Source: Bacteroidota bacterium (lineage in GTDB: Bacteria > Bacteroidota > Bacteroidia > Chitinophagales > Chitinophagaceae). From it: a DNA stretch of 11,882 bases. Of the stretch, positions 6,889-11,882 are shown piece by piece. Both the position numbers and the translations under genes were made by a program. The notes beneath the pieces are model-generated. The model saw nothing but the letters and a program-made list of their open reading frames with translations, did no database searches and was not told the DNA's origin. Each line of letters begins with the position of its first letter. Position 1 is the first letter of the stretch. The DNA lies in contig JAEZLJ010000048.1 of NCBI GenBank assembly GCA_023415275.1, positions 1 through 11,882 on the forward strand. The letters are read 5' to 3'.

Positions 6889-7254
6889 TTATTGCATCTT
6901 CTTTTTTGATTTCATCTTAGACATGCTATGTCGTGCCACCGACCCATTCATATACACACAATCTCCATTTTTCAACATAGTTGTCTTTCCATTCTTCATT
7001 TTTACTGTACCATCGGTCATAACCTCTGTTCCATTTTTGAGCGTGGTGTCGTGGTCCATTTCCATTTTAGTTCCATGCATCATGGACATCATCTTGCCAT
7101 CTTCCATCATGTAGCAGTCTTTCATGGCCATATGCGTGCCCATTTTCTTTTTGGCGGTGGTTTTATGGGCCATGGTTTTTTTTGTCATGGAATCCTGCGC
7201 GTGTAGAGCCAGGCCGAGGCAACAAACCAGGGCGAGAAGAAATACCTGTTTCAT
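6889..7254 (-). CDS. Secreted Met-rich DUF6799-type protein
   Basis: A 121-aa protein with a clear signal peptide (MKQVFLLALVCCLGLALHAQ-DS). The mature part is Met/Lys-rich, with 21 Met in the whole protein. After a basic spacer (24-40) come repeated beta-hairpin-like units of the type DCYMMEDGKMMSMM, LKNGTEVMTDGTVKMKNGK and LKNGDCVYMNG (46-104), the hallmark of DUF6799 proteins of Bacteroidota, followed by a basic Met/Lys tail. Function is unknown. Clustered Met, His and Cys (C47, C99) in an exported protein resemble periplasmic copper- or silver-binding proteins, but no metal-resistance gene lies nearby to support that. It is divergent from the membrane-protein pair at 7490, with a 235-bp intergenic region holding no recognisable -7 box. 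Confidence 0.85.
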   Translation of the reverse strand: MKQVFLLALVCCLGLALHAQDSMTKKTMAHKTTAKKKMGTHMAMKDCYMMEDGKMMSMMHGTKMEMDHDTTLKNGTEVMTDGTVKMKNGKTTMLKNGDCVYMNGSVARHSMSKMKSKKKMQ

Positions 7255-7489
7255 ATAGCTGCGTTTTTGGTTAAAAAAATGGTCCTATTAAGTTACCTCA
7301 ATTCATTCAATAACTGCACATTTTCACACCTTAACTACTTCTATAGCACAGCTGGATTTTATATGAAGGGTCGTGATTATCAAAGTTTTAAACAATTGAC
7401 ATGTTGGCCAGCCACATTCTTTTTTTTATTCAGAAGAAAGGTTATGGCAACACAATTGCATTAATGGAGACCTATAAAAGCATGCTGGT

Positions 7490-7987
7490 ATGCGGGCAAA
7501 GAAACAAAAGGTAGAAGCAGTGAAACCGAGCCTTGAGATAGATGAAGAATTAAAACTTCATGAAAAGGGTTGGGCTATTCAAAGGGTAGGGCAAATCATC
7601 GTGGTGTTGGTGATCATTGCCGGGGCCCTGGGCATGTTTGGTGAAGGGCTTATTAGTTCAACAACACCTCATAGTGGTGCTGTCAACGTGGAATACGAAC
7701 GGTTCTTCCGCTACCAGACAGAGATGAAGATACTGGTCAAATCACGGGAACATATCAGCACTATTTCTTTTCCACAGAAATACCTGGAAAAGTTCAAACT
7801 GATACGGTTTATGCCCGAGCCGGACGCTAATAACACCGCCGGTGAGGAAACCATTTATCATTTTTTGCCTGGGCAAAATCATATAGTGAGTATTTACCTG
7901 GAGACCCAGAGCTATGGCAATATTTCGGGGCTTATGACCATCAATGGCAAGGATCCTTTTCAATTACAACATTTTATATATCCATAA
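7490..7987 (+). CDS. Unrecognised single-pass membrane protein, partner of DUF421 protein
   Basis: A 165-aa protein that I do not recognise as a named family. It has a charged cytoplasmic N-terminus (1-32, rich in Lys and Glu), one membrane segment (about 34-55, VGQIIVVLVIIAGALGMFGE) and an extracytoplasmic C-terminal domain of about 110 residues. That domain looks all-beta: alternating hydrophobic strands include VNVEYERFFRYQTEMKILVK (66-85), EETIYHFLP and HIVSIYLETQ. No cysteines or obvious catalytic motifs are present. The stop codon is 2 bp before the DUF421 start, so the two are cotranscribed and very probably act together, perhaps as subunits of one membrane complex with this protein as the periplasmic part. 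The ATG at 7490 has no Shine-Dalgarno, as is usual here. Confidence 0.8.
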   Translation: MRAKKQKVEAVKPSLEIDEELKLHEKGWAIQRVGQIIVVLVIIAGALGMFGEGLISSTTPHSGAVNVEYERFFRYQTEMKILVKSREHISTISFPQKYLEKFKLIRFMPEPDANNTAGEETIYHFLPGQNHIVSIYLETQSYGNISGLMTINGKDPFQLQHFIYP

Positions 7988-7989
7988 TT

Positions 7990-8445
7990 ATGAATCCTGT
8001 ATTTCGTGGCGCAGTCATTTACGTGTTCCTGCTGATCCTATTCCGGATCATGGGTAAAAGATCGCTTAATGAGACCACCACCTTTGATTTTATCCTGCTA
8101 CTGATCATCAGCGAGGTGACCCAACAGGCATTGGTGGGCGAAGATTTCTCTATCACCGCTTCAGCACTGCTGATCACCACTTTAATGGGGCTGGACATGA
8201 TCTTCACCTTCCTCAAGCAGAAGAGTTCTTTGTTTGGCCGCATAGTGGAGGGCGCCCCCCTGGTGATAGTAGACCATGGAAAGCCACTTAAAACACGCAT
8301 GAAGAAGACACAGGTGGATGAAGAGGACATCCTGCATGCGGCAAGGTTCAACTTTGGACTGGAGAAAATGGATGAAATCAAATATGCTGTACTGGAAAAG
8401 GATGGCACCATCTCTATCATTCCTTTTGATAAAGTCGCCTCTTAA
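7990..8445 (+). CDS. DUF421 (YetF-like) inner-membrane protein
   Basis: A 151-aa protein with three predicted membrane helices (about 5-21, 33-48 and 53-77) and a soluble C-terminal part. The RIMGKRSLNETTTFDFILLL segment (19-38) and the following SEVTQQALVGED are the conserved N-terminal signature of DUF421/YetF-type proteins. The C-terminal part GRIVEGAPLVIVDHGKPL (83-100), the DEEDILHAARFNFGLEKMDEI helix (110-130) and the strand pair YAVLEKDGTISIIP (132-145) form the small YetF C-terminal domain. At 151 aa it is shorter than Bacillus YetF-type proteins, having about one such soluble unit. Molecular function is not established for the family. It shares a transcript with the single-pass protein upstream. 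Its stop codon overlaps the stop of the convergent response regulator, leaving no room for a terminator. Confidence 0.9.
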   Translation: MNPVFRGAVIYVFLLILFRIMGKRSLNETTTFDFILLLIISEVTQQALVGEDFSITASALLITTLMGLDMIFTFLKQKSSLFGRIVEGAPLVIVDHGKPLKTRMKKTQVDEEDILHAARFNFGLEKMDEIKYAVLEKDGTISIIPFDKVAS

Positions 8446-8867
8446 TCCTGGATATTATTAATATGCCTGCATAATTCCCAGTAATCAAACAACTTACGCA
8501 ACATGTCCTTGATGGCCTGGAAGCTGGCGGGCTTTTGAAAATAGCCCTGCACACTCAGCTGGTGCGCCTTACGCACGGCAGCAGCACTGGCATTGGTGGA
8601 AATGAACACAAAGGGAATCCCTTTTTCCCGCAGGTAATCGTCGTGCTGTATGTTTTCTTTAAACTCCAGCCCATTCATTTGCGGCATATTGATATCAGAA
8701 AGGATGATAAAAGGTTGTTCAGGGGTGGTGGATAAATATTCCAGGGCATTTTGGGCTTTATCAAAGTACCGGATCTGGTTGGGTATATTTATAGTCCTGA
8801 TGGCCTCTGCATAGATCTCCTGGTCATCAATATCATCTTCTACAATTACTATGGGTCCTTTCGTCAT
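8442..8867 (-). CDS. Single-domain (CheY-like) response regulator
   Basis: A 141-aa protein made of one receiver domain with no output domain. The acidic pair D11-D12 lies in VIVEDDIDD, the phosphoacceptor is D58 in ILSDINMPQMNG (55-66), the conserved Ser/Thr is S90 in FVFISTNAS, and the conserved Lys is K112 in YFQKP. All key residues are present, so it should be phosphorylatable. Free-standing receivers of this kind are common in Bacteroidota and usually act through protein contacts, for example downstream of hybrid or bacteriophytochrome-like kinases. No histidine kinase is encoded in the window, so the partner must lie elsewhere. The gene converges on the DUF421 unit, sharing the four bases TTAA as overlapping stop codons. 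A short palindrome at 8887-8901 lies just upstream of its start. Confidence 0.93.
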   Translation of the reverse strand: MTKGPIVIVEDDIDDQEIYAEAIRTINIPNQIRYFDKAQNALEYLSTTPEQPFIILSDINMPQMNGLEFKENIQHDDYLREKGIPFVFISTNASAAAVRKAHQLSVQGYFQKPASFQAIKDMLRKLFDYWELCRHINNIQD

Positions 8868-9370
8868 TACATTACCTGGGCTTAGGACCTACAAGGTAGG
8901 TAGTTTTTCACCTAACTTATTTTTTACCAGGACCTTGTTGCCATTTTTCAGAAACCTGGTCAACAAATGGGTATTGGTCTAACCTGCCCTGCCAGCAATT
9001 ACTTCATAACAATTGCGAATAGGGATGACTGGTGCTTCCAGCCTTTCCTGATTTGGATAGCGTATGATGGAATGAACGGGACATGGCGTGGCCCAAGATT
9101 TGCGTATATCTGTTTGTTGACCTGGCTTGGAGGTAATTGGATTTTGCGGTTATACTACCATGTGTATCGGGGCTAAAAAATCTTTTAAAACTGTAAGGGG
9201 CAGGTGGTAAGAATTACAATTTTCTTTTTTATCTTCAACTACTCAAGAATTCGCTTGCTATAATTCCATTCCTGCTGAAAAGCGCTTTTTACTCCTGGCA
9301 AAACCAATCATTGATTATACAACTGTAGTGATACAGTGCAGCATCTCTTAACGCTATTAAAACCAGTCGC
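8868..9370. other. Intergenic region between the response regulator and the LamG gene
   Basis: About 500 bp between divergently transcribed genes, expected to hold both promoters. I find no exact TAnnTTTG box on either strand. It holds a small perfect palindrome (8887-8901) and the 6-bp arms ACCAGG (8926-8931) and CCTGGT (8955-8960). A 69-codon open frame at 8967-9176 on the plus strand has no recognisable features, and I do not call it a gene. Confidence 0.6.
8887..8901. promoter_or_regulatory. Perfect 6-bp-arm palindrome upstream of the response regulator
   Basis: ACCTAC (8887-8892), a 3-nt spacer AAG, and GTAGGT (8896-8901) form a perfect inverted repeat 20-34 bp upstream of the response-regulator start codon. 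It could be an operator for a dimeric regulator or a leader hairpin. It is followed on the plus strand by five T residues, but no plus-strand gene ends there, so a terminator role is unlikely. Confidence 0.35.
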
Positions 9371-10681
9371 ATGAAAAAAAACTTTACCCGCTTGATGTGG
9401 ACAGTTCTGTCCCTATTCTTCATTTCTTTCCATTCAAATGCCCAGTCGGGGCAGGCGCTCAATTTTGTGCCCAACGAATATGCCACCTTGCCTAGTAACA
9501 TTCTCTCAGGTATAGGCACTAATAGTTTTACCATAGAGGCCTGGGTATATTGGAGAGGAGGCGGTGATTGGCAAAGAGTGTTTGATATTGGAACAGGTAC
9601 TAATAATTACATGTATCTGTCTGTTTCCGGAAACCTGGGAAGCAGCCAGGAAATTGTATTTGGCTGGAAGATGGCTCCCTATGCTGAAAGGCGGGTGACA
9701 TCTGTATTTTCCATGCCTATTGGTATATGGACTCATATTGCGGTTACAGTAGATAATTCTGTGCCCGCAGACCCTAAAGCCTACTTATATGTGAATGGCG
9801 TTAAAACCGGTCCTTCTCCACAAGACATGCTGGATTGGGGTGGCACTAATACGCCTTACACCATTGCAGGCATGGGGGCTACAACCAACAATTGGTTAGG
9901 TCGCTCACAATATGCTACTGATGCTTATTTCAATGGTGCCATTGATGAATTGCGCATTTCGAAGACCTTGCGCTATACTGCCAACTTTACACCTGCCAAC
10001 ACCTTTGCTGATGATGTCAATACAACGGCCTTATATCATTTTGAAGACGTACCCACCTCCCAAACAGCTGCTAATTCCGCGGTATTATCTGGCGCTGGCG
10101 TTGGACCAATTACATTAGGCAGTACGACAGCCATTGAACCAGGTGTGGATGCCACCTTTATATCCAACTCCATCTTACCTGTGTACATCCTCAACTTCGA
10201 TGCCCAGAAAGCAGGCAATGCTGTGAAGGTGCAGTGGAAGGTTTATTCAACAGGCGAAGGCGGCCAGTTTGTGATTGAGCGCAGCAGGGATGGCAATAAG
10301 TTCCAGACCGTAGGCACCCGTGATATTCCGAATTCGCAAGGCATATTCAGTTTTACCATGGAAGACAGGTCTTTCAATAGTGGAAAGAATTACTACCGCC
10401 TGAAAGTATTGGAAAACGGCAGTGATCCCAAGTTTTCCAATATAGTGGTGGTTGACGCTTTGGCCACTATGTACACGGCTTATCCAACGGTTACCTCCTC
10501 ACAGTTGTTTGTTCAAATGCCAGAAGCTTCTACCATCAGCATCTATAATAGCAATGGTGCCATGGTGAAAAGAATGCAGCTGTCCAGTTCACAGAACATC
10601 GATGTATCTAACCTGGCTAAGGGCACCTACCAGGTATTGTTTGAGGGCGCCAAAGAAAGCGTTCGCTTCATTAAGCTCTAA
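9371..10681 (+). CDS. LamG-domain T9SS cargo protein
   Basis: A 436-aa secreted protein. Residues 1-25 are a signal peptide (MKKNFTRLMW, hydrophobic core, SNAQ-S). Residues 27 to about 215 form a concanavalin-A-like/LamG jelly roll: FTIEAWVYWRGGGDWQRVFDIG, WTHIAVTVD, YLYVNGVKTG and FNGAIDELRISKTLRY (188-202) are the family's core strands. Residues 270-362 (LPVYILNFDAQK, VQWKVYSTGEGGQFVIERS, FSFTMEDRSFNSGKNYYRLK) are the beta-sandwich that commonly precedes the sorting signal. Residues 367-436 are a type A T9SS C-terminal domain, with YPTVTSSQLFVQMP, ISIYNSNGAMVKRM and LAKGTYQVLFEG ending in VRFIKL. The protein is expected to be exported by Sec, cross the outer membrane through the T9SS and be attached or released at the surface. 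No catalytic module is visible; it is probably a carbohydrate-binding or adhesive surface protein. It stands alone, with a strong terminator after it. Confidence 0.9.
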   Translation: MKKNFTRLMWTVLSLFFISFHSNAQSGQALNFVPNEYATLPSNILSGIGTNSFTIEAWVYWRGGGDWQRVFDIGTGTNNYMYLSVSGNLGSSQEIVFGWKMAPYAERRVTSVFSMPIGIWTHIAVTVDNSVPADPKAYLYVNGVKTGPSPQDMLDWGGTNTPYTIAGMGATTNNWLGRSQYATDAYFNGAIDELRISKTLRYTANFTPANTFADDVNTTALYHFEDVPTSQTAANSAVLSGAGVGPITLGSTTAIEPGVDATFISNSILPVYILNFDAQKAGNAVKVQWKVYSTGEGGQFVIERSRDGNKFQTVGTRDIPNSQGIFSFTMEDRSFNSGKNYYRLKVLENGSDPKFSNIVVVDALATMYTAYPTVTSSQLFVQMPEASTISIYNSNGAMVKRMQLSSSQNIDVSNLAKGTYQVLFEGAKESVRFIKL

Positions 10682-10697
10682 ACCATCCCACACATAC

Positions 10698-10729
10698 AAA
10701 GCCGCACCTGCAAGGGTGCGGCTTTTTTT
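10698..10729 (+). terminator. Strong intrinsic terminator after the LamG gene
   Basis: AAAGCCGCACC (10698-10708) pairs with GGTGCGGCTTT (10715-10725) around the 6-nt loop TGCAAG, and a run of seven T residues spans 10723-10729. The hairpin begins 17 nt after the stop codon. The leading AAA also makes it partly bidirectional. Confidence 0.95.
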
Positions 10730-10834
10730 ATGTGCCTTGGTTTAATGACCGCCTTAAACTTTCTTCAAAAAATAATATTCGTACCTGTAGGCAAGTTTTT
10801 TTTACCCGTTATGGATTCTTGATGCTCAAGGCTG

Positions 10835-10862
10835 CCGACTGCTTATTCCCGACTTCCGACTT
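10835..10862. repeat. Degenerate 7-bp tandem repeat (CCGACTT-type)
   Basis: Four heptamers in register: CCGACTG (10835), CTTATTC (10842, degenerate), CCGACTT (10849) and CCGACTT (10856). Short GACT-type tandem tracts in intergenic DNA occur, as I recall, in related Bacteroidota genomes. It sits just upstream of the nested palindrome and may be part of one composite intergenic repeat. Confidence 0.5.
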
Positions 10863-10872
10863 TACTACTACC

Positions 10873-10979
10873 TAGTAACGCTATACCTACCCCCTATTAA
10901 TCCCCAATCAACGCCTGGGATACTCCGTACCCGCACGGAGTATCCATACTGTAGATAGGCAGTAGCTATAGCGTTGCTA
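10873..10979. repeat. Nested imperfect palindrome of about 107 nt
   Basis: An 11-bp perfect core hairpin (10918-10928 with 10935-10945, loop ACCCGC) sits inside outer arms that also pair: AACGCTATA (10877-10885) with TATAGCGTT (10967-10975), then CTAC (10887-10890) with GTAG (10962-10965), then CCTAT (10893-10897) with ATAGG (10955-10959), and an outermost TAG/CTA (10873-10875 with 10977-10979). About 32 Watson-Crick pairs align on one axis, interrupted by small mismatches, with a larger unpaired stretch at 10902-10917. No ORF lies inside. It could be a non-autonomous mobile palindromic repeat (MITE-like or REP-like) or a structured RNA. Confidence 0.65.
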
Positions 10980-11038
10980 TGCTTTAAGTAAGGCTGAACC
11001 CTTGACATTGAACTTAGATTACTTTATTTTCCCGTCTA

Positions 11039-11059
11039 CAGACTTCAGGCTATAGTCTG
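11039..11059. repeat. Small inverted repeat CAGACT...AGTCTG
   Basis: Six-base arms CAGACT (11039-11044) and AGTCTG (11054-11059) flank a 9-nt loop that contains GGCTAT. It lies about 90 bp upstream of the PorT-like gene, upstream of its -7 box at 11123, so it may be an operator or another fragment of the intergenic repeat material nearby. Confidence 0.35.
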
Positions 11060-11122
11060 CCCACTTCCGGCCAATCCCGTATTTTTGCCCCCGCATTAAC
11101 CTTTCATTAACCCATAGGAAAA

Positions 11123-11130
11123 TACATTTG
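11123..11130 (+). promoter_or_regulatory. Bacteroidota -7 box TACATTTG for the PorT-like gene
   Basis: Exact match to TAnnTTTG, 18 bp upstream of the ATG at 11149, predicting a start of transcription near 11137 and a very short leader. A weak TTTC (11102-11105) lies upstream as a possible -33 element. Because the box overlaps the TTG at 11128, that TTG cannot be the translation start if this promoter is used. Confidence 0.6.
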
Positions 11131-11148
11131 TTGCAATTAACCAATTAT

Positions 11149-11877
11149 ATGAGAAGAATTGTTCTGACCGCCCTGGCTTTTTGTGCTGTTCAACTGGTGT
11201 TCGCGCAGGATACGACCATTGTTCGTAAAACCGTAGCGCCTGTAACACCCAATGTGGGCGGCAATGATCATTTGCTGTTACAGCTTGGCTATACCCAATG
11301 GCAGGGAAAACCCGACTCCATCAAAACGAAAGGACTATCGCGCACCTTCAATATGTATTTCATGTTTGCCTTCCCTTTCAAGACCAATCCCCACCTGAGC
11401 GTGGCATTGGGACCAGGGTTTGCTACCGATCATATGTTCTTTGATAAGATGGATGTGGGTATCACTAAAAACACTGCGTCCGTGCAGTTCAATGATGTTT
11501 CGGATACCACCCATTTTAAAAAATATAAATTAGCCACCGCTTTCCTGGAAGCACCGGTAGAGTTGCGCTTTAGTAGTAAACCGCTTGATGACAAGCACAG
11601 TGTAAAAGCGGCAGTAGGCGTGAAGGTAGGTACCATGCTTGCAGCCTGGACCAAGGGAAAGACCGAAGTAAACAGCAATGGCAATACCCTGAGGTCATAT
11701 ACAGATAAGGAAAAGAGCAAGCATTTCTTTAATACCACGCGTCTTTCGGTCATGGGCCGCCTGGGATATGGAAAATTCAGCCTGTTCACTTCTTATGCCA
11801 TCACTCCTTTATTTAAGGAAGGTATAGGGCCACAAGTGCGCCCGTTGACCATCGGAGTCACTTTAAGCGGATTATAA
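11149..11877 (+). CDS. PorT-like outer-membrane beta-barrel protein
   Basis: A 242-aa protein starting at the ATG at 11149. An upstream in-frame TTG at 11128 is open but overlaps the -7 box, and the ATG opens a clean signal peptide (MRRIVLTALAFCAVQLVFAQ-D). The mature protein alternates hydrophobic and polar residues in amphipathic strands, for example HLLLQLGYTQW (41-51), TFNMYFMFAFPF (66-77), HLSVALGPGFATD (82-94), FLEAPVELRFSS (132-143), SVKAAVGVKVGTML (151-164), LSVMGRLGYGKFSLFTSYAI (199-218) and the closing strand RPLTIGVTLSGL (231-242). Such a C-terminal strand ending in an aromatic or hydrophobic residue is usual for outer-membrane barrels, and the size fits an eight-stranded OMP_b-brl_2/PorT-type barrel. 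The FLEAPVELRF strand is characteristic of the group. True PorT is a T9SS component, but many paralogues with unknown roles exist, so I give no gene symbol. Confidence 0.8.
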   Translation: MRRIVLTALAFCAVQLVFAQDTTIVRKTVAPVTPNVGGNDHLLLQLGYTQWQGKPDSIKTKGLSRTFNMYFMFAFPFKTNPHLSVALGPGFATDHMFFDKMDVGITKNTASVQFNDVSDTTHFKKYKLATAFLEAPVELRFSSKPLDDKHSVKAAVGVKVGTMLAAWTKGKTEVNSNGNTLRSYTDKEKSKHFFNTTRLSVMGRLGYGKFSLFTSYAITPLFKEGIGPQVRPLTIGVTLSGL

Positions 11878-11882
11878 TTAAT

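Noticed and set aside
6923..7206. Plus-strand open frames rich in His and Phe
   Set aside because: Antisense of the Met-codon-rich DUF6799 gene: ATG codons read as CAT (His) on the other strand, which explains the composition.
7444..7514. Two tiny open frames (6 and 16 codons) just before the membrane-protein gene
   Set aside because: No hairpin or other regulatory structure accompanies them and one runs into the real gene out of frame; likely chance.
8019..8420. 133-codon minus-strand open frame
   Set aside because: Exact antisense shadow of the DUF421 gene, which has clear family motifs on the plus strand.
8967..9176. 69-codon plus-strand open frame in the gap before the LamG gene
   Set aside because: No domain, signal peptide or convincing promoter; Trp-rich composition unlike the neighbouring proteins. 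Possible but unsupported.
11002..11030. TTGACA with 17-bp spacer and TATTTT, resembling a sigma-70 promoter
   Set aside because: Bacteroidota primary sigma factors use TTTG/TAnnTTTG elements, and an exact TACATTTG lies closer to the gene start.

Overview
The window looks like a chromosomal stretch of a Bacteroidota bacterium, most likely family Chitinophagaceae. The evidence is a type IX secretion (T9SS) C-terminal sorting domain, a PorT-like outer-membrane barrel, a DUF6799 Met-rich secreted protein, many signal peptides ending in a small residue before Gln, A-rich or absent Shine-Dalgarno regions, and two exact matches to the Bacteroidota -7 promoter box TAnnTTTG. The genus is an inference. 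I see no rRNA, tRNA, CRISPR array, integrase or transposase.

Positions 135-7254 are all on the minus strand. In transcription order (right to left) they are: a DUF6799 Met-rich secreted protein, an NmrA-like NAD(P)-binding protein, a small CxCPH cupin, a secreted alpha/beta hydrolase, a secreted DUF4440/NTF2-like protein, an ABC-F ATPase, and a secreted GH27 alpha-galactosidase-like enzyme. Gaps of roughly 120-290 bp separate them, so most are probably single-gene units.

Positions 7490-8445 on the plus strand hold a tight two-gene unit (2-bp gap): an unrecognised single-pass membrane protein followed by a short DUF421 (YetF-like) membrane protein. It converges on a single-domain response regulator (8442-8867, minus), and the two stop codons share the bases TTAA. 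Positions 9371-11877 on the plus strand hold a LamG-domain T9SS cargo protein closed by a strong intrinsic terminator, then a 467-bp intergenic region rich in repeats and palindromes, then a PorT-like barrel protein with a clear -7 box.

The most interesting signal is the leader of the ABC-F gene (3180-3298, minus). Downstream of a TAAATTTG box there is a 13-codon upstream ORF whose first eight codons and the next base span a GC-rich hairpin, with a T5 tract directly after it. It ends 11 nt before the ABC-F start codon. This is the layout expected of a ribosome-mediated transcription attenuator, as known for some antibiotic-resistance ABC-F genes in Firmicutes. Second in interest is a roughly 107-nt nested imperfect palindrome at 10873-10979, which could be a mobile intergenic repeat or a structured RNA.
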